A DNA stretch of 64,000 nucleotides from Acidianus manzaensis (GTDB lineage: Archaea > Thermoproteota > Thermoprotei_A > Sulfolobales > Sulfolobaceae). Position numbers and translations under genes: made by a program. Each line of letters begins with the position of its first letter. Position 1 is the first letter of the stretch. Below the pieces are notes generated by a model. That model worked only from the letters and a program-made list of their open reading frames with translations. It searched no databases and was not told the DNA's origin. Location of the stretch: the NCBI RefSeq assembly GCF_002116695.1, contig NZ_CP020477.1, positions 1 through 64,000 of the forward strand, read 5' to 3'. Of the stretch, positions 41,681-51,873 are shown piece after piece.

Positions 41681-41717
41681 ATAGAATTGCCTCAATTTTC
41701 AGATATCCCACACTCCA

Positions 41718-41870
41718 TGGACAGAGTATTCTAACCTTCGACAGAGCTTTTGCGGACGAACATTTAGGCAAAGAAATAGATCGACAGAGTATTCTAATCT
41801 TCGACAAATAAAAGATTTAGAAGAATTTGATGAAATTGTAAACATCGACAGAGTATTCTAATCTTCGACA
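41718..41870. repeat. CRISPR-like mini-array, three repeats and two spacers
   Basis: A 26-bp repeat (TCGACAGAGTATTCTAATCT then TCGACA) occurs at 41718-41743, 41781-41806 and 41845-41870. The last two copies are identical and the first has three differences. The two inserts are 37 and 38 bp and unrelated to each other. The repeat bears no similarity to the array repeats. It lies between cas4 and csa1, where the two adaptation genes would normally be close together. Confidence 0.92.
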
Positions 41871-41950
41871 GTAGTTTCTACCACAATTTGCAAATTGCAT
41901 GATACTAGAGTAAGGATAGGGTAGAGTATAGTAATCTCTACAGCAATTCA

Positions 41951-42511
41951 TTAAAATTCTCTTTCATAGAAATTTCCGACCCTCTTAGGCTTACAAAACT
42001 GAAAATACCCACAGTTAGCACACTTCCTAACAGGCTGTCTTACTTTAAGAAAACCCTTCTTAGCTTTAACAATATTCCTCAATATTCTCTCAACATATTC
42101 CCTCTCATAATTAGTGTAATTTATTTTCACCAATTTCTTTACAGGAATATAATAAAGAATAGCCTGCTTAACATTAAAACCCAATTTTTCCATAATAAAT
42201 GCATAAAATAAGACCTGAGCCTTATGATCCATATGAACTTGATTAGTATACTTTACATCCAAAGGAGAATAATAGTAGGAAAAACCCAAAACAAAATCAG
42301 GGGAACCAACTAAATCCTTATATTTATACACAGGTTTCCTAATAAGCTCCTTAGCCTTCAAAACACCAAACAAAAAATTACCAACAGTCTCCTTATCAAC
42401 CTCCTCCCCCTCCATCATACTATCAGTAACCCTCTCCTCAAAACCAAGCTCAGTAATTCTAACAATAGCAGGACAGTATAAAAAATGCTTAACCACAACA
42501 CCAGAAATCAT
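41951..42511 (-). CDS. cas4: Cas4 nuclease, 186 aa
   Basis: RecB-like Cas4 that trims prespacers and selects the PAM end before integration. Four cysteines for an iron-sulfur cluster are visible: Cys13 (HFLYCPAIVRI) and the C-terminal KCANCGYFQFC. The nuclease core shows GSPDFVLGF and PLDVKYTN, the Asp and D-x-K residues of the PD-(D/E)XK fold. The length is normal. It shares its strand with csa1 downstream, but about 740 bp of MITEs and CRISPR-like repeats separate them. A T-rich box about 22 bp before the ATG suggests a leaderless transcript. Confidence 0.93.
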   Translation of the reverse strand: MISGVVVKHFLYCPAIVRITELGFEERVTDSMMEGEEVDKETVGNFLFGVLKAKELIRKPVYKYKDLVGSPDFVLGFSYYYSPLDVKYTNQVHMDHKAQVLFYAFIMEKLGFNVKQAILYYIPVKKLVKINYTNYEREYVERILRNIVKAKKGFLKVRQPVRKCANCGYFQFCKPKRVGNFYEREF

Positions 42512-42533
42512 ATAATAAAAGAGAAATAAAAAA

Positions 42534-42618
42534 GGACAAAATAAACATTACGTCATATTATTATACATGATGCCAAGTATGATTTAAGCCTTTTAGGGAC
42601 AAAATAAACATTAAGTCG
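42534..42618. repeat. CRISPR-spaced direct repeat at the cas4 promoter
   Basis: GGACAAAATAAACATTA.GTC lies at 42534 and 42597 with one mismatch (period 63). The first copy starts just upstream of the cas4 TATA-like box, so the insertion sits immediately behind the promoter. Confidence 0.8.
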
Positions 42619-42728
42619 TGTATAATTAAGATTTACCCATTCGACATCAATATCTTCGAAAAGATCAATAAACATAACTTCATGCTCAACGCAGAATTAT
42701 CCTTCACAAATAAACGTTATAGCAATGA

Positions 42729-43073
42729 TATCAAATAGTTGAAAAAACCTAATCTTGGTTGGGTCGTTTATCTCTCTTTTTCTGTAATAATATGAAATAA
42801 TTGAAAAATCAAGAGCATAGATCTATTGCAGACTTAAGATCGCCTCTTGATACGGGATCGGTGAGGTTGTAGTGGGAGTTTGTGATGTATTGCAGAATTA
42901 AGATCGCCTCCATAGTATTCTGTAATATTATGAAATAATTGAAAAATCAAGAATGTGGTTCTCTTTCCCTCTTTCTTTCGCAATTAGTGAGATATTTACA
43001 TCAATAAATGAAGAACCACGTTCTCTTTCCCTCTTTCTTTCGCTTTATAATGCTATGAAATAATTGAAGAACG
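42729..43073. repeat. CRISPR-like repeats with nested duplications upstream of cas4
   Basis: A sequence like TATGAAATAATTGAAAAATC recurs at 42729 (diverged), 42791, 42929 and 43054, at intervals of 62, 138 and 125 bp. The two long intervals are each split by a further pair: TATTGCAGA.TTAAGATCGC at 42824 and 42888 (period 64), and a 25-bp pair ending TCTCTTTCCCTCTTTCTTTC then GC at 42957-42981 and 43019-43043 (period 62). Repeated rounds of insertion at one place explain this best. Confidence 0.78.
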
Positions 43074-43155
43074 AGATTTTCAGAAAATTCGAAACACAGT
43101 TGTTAATATTTAGAACTTAGAAATTGAGGTTTTATCTCAATTAGAACCTTTAGTT

Positions 43156-43243
43156 GAATCAACGTAAAGTAATCAAACTATGTAATGTATATCGATTAGT
43201 TTTGATAATTCTCTTACCTCGAATCAACGTAAAATATTCAAAC
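43156..43243. repeat. CRISPR-spaced direct repeat
   Basis: GAATCAACGTAAA followed by a slightly varied tail to CAAAC occurs at 43156-43178 and 43221-43243 (period 65). The sequence resembles the inner part of MITE family A. Confidence 0.7.
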
Positions 43244-43291
43244 AGTATAAACACTAGAATATACAATCTTTTTCAATAAGCAAAGAAAATA

Positions 43292-43791
43292 AGGCGTATT
43301 AGATTGAAGTCATCAAAATCGACAAATAACACGAGCAAAATTTTAGCTTACATAATCCTCTATGTACCTTTAATAATCCTAAATTAATATTAGTGTTAAC
43401 ATACTATACTGGATTAATTTTCATCATCGTCCATTTTATCTTCTACTTCCTCAAGTTTCGTTAACATACTATACTGGATTAATTTATTTGTCCATTCTCA
43501 ATCGTGTACTCTACAATTTGTTAACATTACTATACTGGATTAATCAATGCGAATCCACTATGAATATACCATTGAATTTTACTCTTTATGCTACTCTTGG
43601 ATTAATCAATGCGAATCCACTATCAATTCAGTATTTACGTGAACTGAAATATTTCTGAAACAATTCATATAATTTCTGATTAGTTAACATTATCATTTTT
43701 ATGCGAACTGACTTTTTGTCTACATAATTTCACTATGTTTTTATTTTTCTCGTATTACATACTAATTTTTAGGACTCATCCCAACAGTCCC
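43292..43791. mobile_element. MITE family B expanded by spacer-like insertions
   Basis: The family B ends are AGATTGAAGTCATCAAAATC on the left and CATCCCAACAGTCCC on the right, with AGAAAATA flanking both ends as the target duplication. The element is about 500 bp, more than twice the roughly 209-bp reference. Four CRISPR-spaced insertions inside it account for most of the excess. Confidence 0.8.
43395..43711. repeat. CRISPR-like array inside a family B MITE
   Basis: An identical 25-bp sequence (GTTAACATACTATACTGGAT then TAATT) lies at 43395-43419 and 43460-43484, with a variant at 43520-43545 (periods 65 and 60). Overlapping it, a second identical 25-bp unit (GGATTAATCAATGCGAATCC then ACTAT) lies at 43537-43561 and 43599-43623 (period 62, 37-bp insert). 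A diverged pair ending GAACTG recurs at 43641 and 43705 (period 64). Part of the repeat, ATACTGGATTAATC, resembles the real CRISPR repeat. Confidence 0.85.
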
Positions 43792-43795
43792 AGAA

Positions 43796-44349
43796 AATAT
43801 AGAGAGGTTCCATTAAAAATTCCCGGAAATTGTATTTTCTACTATTAGATAAAATATTTTTGTAACATTTTTAAGAAATTTGTTATTACAGTAATTGTAG
43901 AGGACAAGCCTTCATTTAATGATAAAAAGCGTTTAAATTTACGTCGTAGCTTTTTCTACGTAAAAACGCCTATTTATAAGAGAGAATAAAAATACAGAAA
44001 AACCTAAAAATAAACAAAAAACAGAAGAGATGATCTTGAATAATATAGTTTTTAAGAGGATCTAACGAATTTATGAAGAAAAAGTACTGTCTTAGAAAAG
44101 GTGATTTTCGAATTTCATTTAGAGATTAAAAATGTGAAAGTTCGAGTCTCAATGCGACCAAAACGAAATCATGAGAGGAAACTTACATTTAAAAACCAAA
44201 ATCTACTTTCAATTTGCGAAAAAGACCATGCGACCAAAAAACGCAAAAGTAAATACTAGAGAATTCGGTCGCAACTAAAACTAAGGAAAACACGTAAACT
44301 TATAAACAAAGAAAGAGAAAACTAACATAGGTGATATATAAAACCAACA
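43796..44349 (+). promoter_or_regulatory. extended leader of CRISPR array 4
   Basis: Inverted counterpart of leader 3 over about 550 bp. It has the distal inverted repeat CGTAG/CTACG (43945-43960), the following CCTATTTATAAGAGAG box, GCGACC motifs, and TATATAAAACCAACA directly before the first repeat at 44350. Confidence 0.9.
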
Positions 44350-47300
44350 GATTAATCCATTATGGAATTGAAAGAGTAGTATGTAGTAACTGCCCTCTTT
44401 AGTTGTCACTTTTGATTAATCCATTATGGAATTGAAAGCTATTTCCTCATACGCCGAAGCATTATTATAAATGTTCTGATTAATCCATTATGGAATTGAA
44501 AGATTGTTATTGTATTCACTCTTTCCTGTTCCTTCTTCAAAGATTAATCCATTATGGAATTGAAAGTTATCATAAAGACTATAACAATCGTTCTTTCTTA
44601 ACCAGATTAATCCATTATGGAATTGAAAGAGAATAGATTTAATTTGATTATCTGGAATTCCTAATTTCTGATTAATCCATTATGGAATTGAAAGTACACC
44701 ACCAGGGCAGTTGAATGGACAGAAACATTGGAAGATTAATCCATTATGGAATTGAAAGTTGTCAGAGCTTCTGACCCGCTCCTTAATTTCAAGGGATTAA
44801 TCCATTATGGAATTGAAAGGATAAACAACGAGGAGACGATTAGGGCATATTATCTTTTCAGATTAATCCATTATGGAATTGAAAGTATTACCGCTATTGC
44901 TCCAGCATACTGATCTACGAGACCCGGATTAATCCATTATGGAATTGAAAGCGAAAAGCGTGAATTTTCCGGGCGGGAAGTATTGTAGGTAGATTAATCC
45001 ATTATGGAATTGAAAGTATACCTCTCTAGTTGTTCGCCATATTGTTGCAGTATTACATGATTAATCCATTATGGAATTGAAAGTCTATCTTCCCTCCAGT
45101 AATATTTTCTATATCACTAACGATTAATCCATTATGGAATTGAAAGTTCGTTACGTTCAACATCTGTTGCATCTGTTGAACTATGATTAATCCATTATGG
45201 AATTGAAAGATGCTATCATGTCTCTATATCAAGCGGGATTGATAGCATTATGATTAATCCATTATGGAATTGAAAGTTGGTAACCACTACATGTACAAAA
45301 TATCGTATACAACCTGATTAATCCATTATGGAATTGAAAGTTAATTTCTGCCTTCCTTTCATTTCATTCACCCACAAGGATTAATCCATTATGGAATTGA
45401 AAGTTATCTTACCCAACATCAAAGAGAGTATTATTGACGAGAGATTAATCCATTATGGAATTGAAAGTTACTACAAACCATTAGCCCCGAAGTGGGGGAA
45501 TGGTATGATTAATCCATTATGGAATTGAAAGTGCAATTGTGGTTTAGGTTGAGAGGATTGAGAGGAGGATTAATCCATTATGGAATTGAAAGATTTGAAT
45601 AGTTTTCTTAATTTCTAAATTTTCTAAAAGGATTAATCCATTATGGAATTGAAAGTGTGATAATGTTAGTAACAGCGTCTAAAACTGAAGGATTGATTAA
45701 TCCATTATGGAATTGAAAGTGAAAAGTTGTGAGAATAGTTGTGAGACATTATACCTTAAGATTAATCCATTATGGAATTGAAAGGTAAATTTCCTAAAAC
45801 TCCACAAGACTTACAATTTTCACGATTAATCCATTATGGAATTGAAAGGCAATTATTGTTACAAAAGATGATCATTATCCGTATTGGTTCGATTAATCCA
45901 TTATGGAATTGAAAGATAGTTAAATTAAAAATGTTTTTTTTAACTCGCGGGATAGGATTAATCCATTATGGAATTGAAAGCAATGCCGAAAAAATTAGCC
46001 CATACTCTCCCCCACTCTCTATTGATTAATCCATTATGGAATTGAAAGTACTTGAGTAGATCCCGTCTACTCATTGTGAAGGCGAAAAGATTAATCCATT
46101 ATGGAATTGAAAGAACTTGCTTGCTACTACCTACTTATAAAATTTCTTTCATGATTAATCCATTATGGAATTGAAAGATTAAAAGACGGACGGTTCCGAA
46201 TACATTTTGAAACGGGATTAATCCATTATGGAATTGAAAGAATAATCAATGCCCCATTCCAAACCTTTATGTGGATATGATTAATCCATTATGGAATTGA
46301 AAGAGTTTTACATTCAGTTTTTCTTGGTCTTTTGATGAAAATGATTAATCCATTATGGAATTGAAAGTTATTTCTTCTTGTTTAGGTTCTTCTTGTGTCT
46401 TAGGTTTGATTAATCCATTATGGAATTGAAAGTTTACATGTGATATACATATGTTACTTAGCGATGACGATGATTAATCCATTATGGAATTGAAAGGTGT
46501 GAAAGAAGCCAAACTCCCCCATGTAGTCCACAAGATGGATTAATCCATTATGGAATTGAAAGTTATAATTGCAGCGATGCTCTCTCCCATTTTGTGACAT
46601 GATTAATCCATTATGGAATTGAAAGTTTCGGCGACGCCTTCGGAGATATTTACTATTTACTAGGGATTAATCCATTATGGAATTGAAAGAAACTTCCAAA
46701 TGGGGCCAAACCAAACATAAACTCTGCAAGATTAATCCATTATGGAATTGAAAGAAATCAATTCCCTTATCCCAAGTTTTTTGCTCTGTCATGATTAATC
46801 CATTATGGAATTGAAAGAAAAGTCATCACTTTAGATTACGGAAAAGAAAAAATCTAGATTAATCCATTATGGAATTGAAAGAACACTCAAATCGGCCCAA
46901 ACTCTGCAATTTTTTATTTCGATTAATCCATTATGGAATTGAAAGAGTTACAGACGATATTCCAGGCATTATATAATCATTTATAAGATTAATCCATTAT
47001 GGAATTGAAAGATCTTATCAAGTAAATCTTTAGATATCGGATTAACTTTTTGATTAATCCATTATGGAATTGAAAGTCTTCCTCAAGTGCGATTGCAGTT
47101 GCGAGATCATTTATTGGATTAATCCATTATGGAATTGAAAGCATCTTTAGCTATCTCTTCTGTTAATTTTGATGTATCAGGATTAATCCATTATGGAATT
47201 GAAAGATATCATAGATTGCTTCTTTAGTTTCTATACTATGTTTCTGATTAATCCATTATGGAATTGAAAGGATAGAAATGAGGCATGGAGTGAGGTTGAG

Positions 47301-48557
47301 AAATATTACTGATTAATCCATTATGGAATTGAAAGTTTGTATCTATATAGCGTAATATCAGTTCTCCTTTCGGGATTAATCCATTATGGAATTGAAAGTT
47401 TTAAAAAGTGTTATAAAAATATATGAAAACTGTCTTGATCAGATTAATCCATTATGGAATTGAAAGTTAATAACTTCAATGAATTTGTTAAAGAAAAGAT
47501 TAATCCATTATGGAATTGAAAGTAAAAATCTATTAGATCGGACATAATTTACCATTATGCGAGATTAATCCATTATGGAATTGAAAGAATGTTAAAGATA
47601 AACAAATGGTAGAAGAAACTACGATTGATTAATCCATTATGGAATTGAAAGGTTCCAAATATTTCTTTTCCTGCTAAGATTAGATATTTGATTAATCCAT
47701 TATGGAATTGAAAGTTAGCAAGATTTTTTAATACTAAATCATGTAATTCTATTCTGATTAATCCATTATGGAATTGAAAGATGCAATGTACTTATTTTGT
47801 TTGGAATAATCAAATTTTTGTGATTAATCCATTATGGAATTGAAAGTTAGTATCATAAAAAACACATTAGCACCAACTTTACCTTGATTAATCCATTATG
47901 GAATTGAAAGTGATAATTTTTCATTTTGAAGTTTATTATATAATTTTCCAGATTAATCCATTATGGAATTGAAAGATGATTCTCGCCATGGCGGGATAAA
48001 TGAGAAAAAAGGGTTGATTAATCCAGTATGGAATTGAAAGGGATCAGTCAACCATACATTTTCTAATTTGCTGTACTGTGATTAATCCACTATGGAATTG
48101 AAAGATCAAGAGCTCAATTTTTCCTTTATAGAGATATTGATCATGATTAATCCACTATGGAATTGAAAGTTGTATTTTATTATCTTCTCGTGAATAAATG
48201 TTTTTGTGTCTCCTGATTAATCCACTATGGAATTGAAAGGTAATGAACTCTTGACGTGAATAATATCCACCTTTACGATTAATCCATTATGGAATGGAAA
48301 GTAGGCGGTACATTTCAATAAATAAAAGCAATAAGCTTGATTAATCTACTATGGAATGGAAATATTTTTGAGAGTATCTGGTAAAGTTTCATTCTAAAAT
48401 TGAGATTAATCCACTATGGAATGGAAAGAGACTGAAAATAATCAAGGTTCACAATCAAAAAGTAAGACAAAGGAATAATCCACTATGGAATTGAAAGAAA
48501 TAAGTCTCATCATGAGTATGCTTGTTATTCGTTATCAATCTAATAAAGAATTGAAAG
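44350..48557 (+). CRISPR. CRISPR array 4, about 66 repeats and 65 spacers, transcribed on the plus strand
   Basis: 25-bp repeats starting GATTAATC and ending AATTGAAAG; leader on the left. The core is CCATTATGG up to about 47975, then one CCAGTATGG and mainly CCACTATGG among the oldest repeats. The last eight or so decay (GGAATGGAAAG variants), ending with 48533-48557. A still more decayed repeat may lie at 48771-48795. Spacer 46304-46342 overlaps a spacer of array 1 by 21 bp. Confidence 0.98.
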
Positions 48558-48653
48558 GAAAAATCTTTACTATATGTGGGAAAAATTCTGAGAACAAATT
48601 AACAGCTCAGAGATCTTAGTTCCTTTGATTTTCCAACATCAAAGGCTTTACTA

Positions 48654-48737
48654 GAATAGATTAACTAAGTCAGAAATATTATTTGCAATAAAGTCCACTT
48701 CACTTTCTCCATTGAATAGATTAACTAAGTCAGAAAT
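48654..48737. repeat. CRISPR-spaced perfect repeat in the decayed tail of array 4
   Basis: GAATAGATTAACTAAGTCAG followed by AAAT (24 bp) lies at 48654-48677 and 48714-48737, period 60, with a 36-bp insert. A relic of the canonical repeat (ending AATTGAAAG) follows at 48771-48795. These may be either an ectopic insertion or very decayed array units. Confidence 0.75.
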
Positions 48738-48886
48738 CGAAGAATTAAAAAAGGAAGAAAGAAGGTGGCTATATTAATCAAAATCTAATTGAAAGAAATA
48801 GAACAAGGTTACGATAAATATCTTTTCGTCCAATTGATTCATATAAATTACTGAGGGTGCAAGATTACTTTACTCTTAGTTTGTGG

Positions 48887-48965
48887 ATTATCTGGAAATT
48901 AAGGCTATTCTCCTTATCAGAATAATCGTATAACCAACGTAAAGATTCAAATAGTACACACACTA
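48887..48965. mobile_element. MITE family A between array 4 and cas2
   Basis: A 79-bp element from TAGTTTGTGGATTATCTGGA to AATAGTACACACACTA. The flanks (CTTTACTCT and ATTAACTCT) are similar, a worn 9-bp target duplication. The following 130 bp before the cas2 stop codon hold nothing recognisable. Confidence 0.75.
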
Positions 48966-49094
48966 ATTAACTCTTTCATATTTTAGAATTCAACAAAGAA
49001 TTTTGAACATTTGCAATTAATCGCTTCACCTTATCTTGTAAGCATCTGTATCAGAGACACCCAGGTTTTCAGACTTTCACAGTCTGTTTTCAAT

Positions 49095-49391
49095 TTACCA
49101 TATTATGTCTTCGTTTTTCTCTTCGACTTCGTTGCTTATCACTATTCTCTGTTTGAACTGTGTTTCGGTTACTGGAACGATTAGTATGCTGAATCTTCCG
49201 TTGCTTTTTTCTTTTCTTTTTATTAGTCTTAACCCTGCTTCTATTTCTTTTACTCTGGAGGAATTTAGGTCTCCTATGAATACGCTGTATTGTACTCTGG
49301 TTAATCCTTTTTTCTTCAAGTAGTCTGAAATTTTGTTTCTTACATTATCTTCAGTGATGTCGTAAAATATAACGTAAAACAAGGTGATCAC
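49095..49391 (-). CDS. cas2: Cas2, 98 aa
   Basis: Structural partner of Cas1 in the spacer integrase. The ferredoxin-like N terminus [20 protein letters not shown] carries the conserved Asp11, and [10 protein letters not shown] is the second family motif. The start is GTG and overlaps the cas1 stop in GTGA, so the two are translationally coupled. Confidence 0.95.
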   Translation of the reverse strand: MITLFYVIFYDITEDNVRNKISDYLKKKGLTRVQYSVFIGDLNSSRVKEIEAGLRLIKRKEKSNGRFSILIVPVTETQFKQRIVISNEVEEKNEDIIW

Positions 49392-50296
49392 TTCGATAAA
49401 AATGGTTTATATTCTTCTCCAGTCAGCACTGCGTTAGCTAATTTTCTAGCTTGAGTATATATTTCTTCTTCTTCAAATTTTATTCCATATACAGTCTTTT
49501 TGTCCTCTAAGCTTTTAGGATCTTCTCTGGCTATTCCTAAAAGTTTTCTGTCTACAAATGGAGATCTGAATTCCTCCATTAGGTCGAAGACTAAAGAGGG
49601 TCTACCAGACCTCATTTTGTGAAGAAATCCCCAGTAGGGGTTTAGTCCAGCGGAGATAATGGCTGAGTAAACTACTCTGCTCAGCATACTGTAACCTATG
49701 TTCAAAGAGACGTTGAACAGATCCTTGGCTTCTCCTCTTTTCCTCCTGCCTTTAAATTTCAGTTCTTTGGGAAGTAAATTCTTAATTCCTTTCCAATACC
49801 ATCTAGCACCTTCAGCCTCCTTTTGCATTACTCCTTCTATACTGCTCTCAGTTAAAACGTCCCTGGAAAGCTGATAAATGTTTTCGGAGGAAAGAGAGAT
49901 ACCGTACTTCCTTTCATAATATCTTAAAGTGATCCACTGATTGTGAAGTTTACCGTAAATGAACTGCTTGGCAAATTCAACCTTTCTCTTCTTCCAAGCT
50001 ATTAGCTGATGGACCCATACGTTAAAAGAACCGCCGTAATTTACGGGGATAATCTTTGAAACAGGCTTGATGCCTTTAAAAAAGACGAGGTCAATGCCAA
50101 ACTCTCCTGCCAGACGTATAACCTCCGAAGATACTAAACAGTTAGTTAAAACTACTATAGAGGAAATTTCAAAAGGGGAAACAGACCACTTTTCCTCCTT
50201 ATTTAAATAACAGGTAATTAAACCGTTCTTAACCCTTAAATAAGCTCCCCAGTCTTTGACAAAAACAATCTTCTTATTATTATTCGATTTAGTCAT
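49388..50296 (-). CDS. cas1: Cas1 integrase, 302 aa
   Basis: Metal-dependent integrase that joins prespacers to leader-proximal repeats. The C-terminal helical domain shows the expected metal ligands: Glu160 in [10 protein letters not shown], His226 in [12 protein letters not shown] and Asp238 in [12 protein letters not shown]. The N-terminal beta domain includes [15 protein letters not shown]. The length is normal. It is coupled to cas2, but csa1 and cas4 are more than 7 kb away beyond array 4. If this enzyme has relaxed target choice, it would explain the non-array duplications. Confidence 0.96.
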   Translation of the reverse strand: MTKSNNNKKIVFVKDWGAYLRVKNGLITCYLNKEEKWSVSPFEISSIVVLTNCLVSSEVIRLAGEFGIDLVFFKGIKPVSKIIPVNYGGSFNVWVHQLIAWKKRKVEFAKQFIYGKLHNQWITLRYYERKYGISLSSENIYQLSRDVLTESSIEGVMQKEAEGARWYWKGIKNLLPKELKFKGRRKRGEAKDLFNVSLNIGYSMLSRVVYSAIISAGLNPYWGFLHKMRSGRPSLVFDLMEEFRSPFVDRKLLGIAREDPKSLEDKKTVYGIKFEEEEIYTQARKLANAVLTGEEYKPFLSK

Positions 50297-50299
50297 ACC

Positions 50300-50325
50300 T
50301 AATATTTATAAGATAAGTTTATAAA
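50300..50325 (-). promoter_or_regulatory. probable cas1-cas2 promoter
   Basis: On the minus strand, AAGTTTATAAACTTATC ends about 14 bp before the cas1 ATG at 50296. The palindromic TTTATAAA fits an archaeal TATA box and implies a leaderless transcript. Confidence 0.5.
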
Positions 50326-50392
50326 CTTAAACTTTACAAGGCAGGCGATTAGAAAAATTAAATAGTTTTTGAAATAAATCTGAATGAGTCAT

Positions 50393-50471
50393 GTCAATCT
50401 AATCAGATATAGTGCGTATTTTTATACTTTTTTAATTTTTTCAATTCTCGTCAATCTAATTAGATATAGTG
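50393..50471. repeat. CRISPR-spaced direct repeat upstream of cas1
   Basis: GTCAATCTAAT.AGATATAGT occurs at 50393-50414 and 50450-50471 with one mismatch (period 57, the short end of the range). The second copy overlaps the start of a family A MITE. Confidence 0.7.
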
Positions 50472-50474
50472 TGC

Positions 50475-50556
50475 GTACTATTTGAAGACTTTATTCAATT
50501 ATTTGTACATTCACAGTTAAAATCGCCACGCTTGGTACTATTTGAAGACTTTATTC
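50475..50556. repeat. CRISPR-spaced perfect repeat inside a MITE
   Basis: GTACTATTTGAAGACTTTAT then TC (22 bp) lies at 50475-50496 and 50535-50556, period 60. The MITE continues normally after the second copy to its inverted end near 50612, so the insert interrupts a formerly continuous element. Confidence 0.88.
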
Positions 50557-50707
50557 TGATTTAACGAATAGTCCTAATTAGAGAATAGCCTCAATTTTCA
50601 GATGATGTACAGTCTATTAGCACAGAACCCTTGGCACTTTATAGATATAGACTTATAAAGAAGATTTTTTCCTTGAAGCATCCAATCCATTAATATATAA
50701 CAAAATT

Positions 50708-50791
50708 TAGTGTGTATCTGAAGACGTGACGATAATTCTATGAGTGACCCTTATAAAGAGAATCCTTAATTTACAGATAATCCACAAACTA
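50708..50791. mobile_element. MITE family A
   Basis: About 84 bp from TAGTGTGTATCTGAAGACGT to ATAATCCACAAACTA. Flanking TAACAAAAT and TAACAAATA suggest a worn target duplication. Confidence 0.7.
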
Positions 50792-50868
50792 TAACAAATA
50801 GTAGTTGAAAACTTCTTTCTATACTTTGATACAATTAGATCATTTATCTGAAATAAACCTGAATAAAG

Positions 50869-51345
50869 TGCGTTGGATTGAAGTCATGAAGATAAGTCAT
50901 GAAAATTTTAGAGCAACGTTTTGCACAAGATTTTTAGTGATCGAAGTCGTGAAAATCGAAAAAGAGTTTTTAAACTTTAAGTTGAATGAGCTAGGCTATC
51001 CAATAATGTATAGGTAAAAATCGAAAAAGAGTTTAAACTGTACTTCGAAATCTTCTACGTATCTTACAATAAGCGTTAGTTTTGTGGAATATTCAAAAAT
51101 TAAGGGTTCTATTAACTAGAAGCTCTTTCGTATCAAAACGCTTGGTCATGTCTTCAATAGCCTGGGTTCTATTAACTAGAACTGCTCTTAGAATCGGTGT
51201 GAAGTGCTCAAATGGTACACACTAAATAAACGCTAATTAAATATTATGTCAGTAGCGTATTTACGTTAACTAACTTTTGTGTATACGTTTTTACGTTTAA
51301 TTTTTATCGTATTGCATACTAATTTTTAGGGCTCATCAACAGTCC
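50869..51345. mobile_element. MITE family B enlarged by insertions
   Basis: Family B termini at GCGTTGGATTGAAGTCATGA and AGGGCTCATCAACAGTCC enclose about 477 bp. Inside, GAAGTC.TGAA recurs with a period of about 65 (50878 and 50943). AAAATCGAAAAAGAGTTT lies at 50952 and 51017 (period 65). A family A MITE remnant and the 51104 duplication are also present. Confidence 0.65.
51104..51181. repeat. CRISPR-spaced direct repeat
   Basis: GGGTTCTATTAACTAGAA (18 bp) is at 51104-51121 and 51164-51181, period 60. It lies inside a family A remnant within the enlarged family B element. Confidence 0.75.
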
Positions 51346-51417
51346 AAGTAATTTAGCAATCAGGACATTTTGTTCTTGTATACATGAATAATGAATAGCA
51401 GGAAAATTTCTTTTTAT

Positions 51418-51502
51418 CCAAACAGTTAATTTGTGAAGATCTCATTTACTTCTGAGGGAACAGTAGTTAATTCGGAACCAAGCAGTTAGGTTGTGAAGAT
51501 CT
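51418..51502. repeat. CRISPR-spaced direct repeat
   Basis: A 25-bp sequence with core TTGTGAAGATCT lies at 51418-51442 and 51478-51502 with three mismatches (period 60, 35-bp insert). Confidence 0.8.
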
Positions 51503-51727
51503 GAAAATTACTCTTCTCTAAATAGAAACATTCGTAGAAATAGCACAAAGAATTCAGATAGGACAATGATAGCAGTCAGAAAAATTACAATAGTTTGCAA
51601 AGAGTGTCTAGAAAATAATGGTCTAATGGGCAAACTTATACTTCATCACTTGCCCGTTTACGAAGAGTATCTAGAAAAACAGTTTTTCCTATTTCTGGAT
51701 TGTTTAAGAAATGATCTAATTGTATCA

Positions 51728-51868
51728 AAGTATAGAAAGAAGTTTTTCAATTTGCTCAGAAAACTTTACGGAATAACATTTACTATACAGTTAATGTTAA
51801 CGCAAATCTTTGACTTGTAGGAAAACTTTACGGAATAACATTTACTCGAAGTATAGAAAGAAGTTTTT
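51728..51868. repeat. nested CRISPR-spaced repeats
   Basis: A perfect 26-bp repeat beginning GAAAACTTTACGGAATAACA lies at 51759-51784 and 51821-51846 (period 62, 36-bp insert). It is enclosed by an outer repeat AAGTATAGAAAGAAGTTTTT at 51728 and 51849 (period 121, about twice 60). The outer pair is one earlier insertion, the inner pair a later one. Confidence 0.88.
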
Positions 51869-51873
51869 TTCTG

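Noticed and set aside
50805..51017. Open frame of 70 codons in the enlarged family B element
   Set aside because: It spans MITE ends and duplicated segments and has no promoter or RBS of its own.
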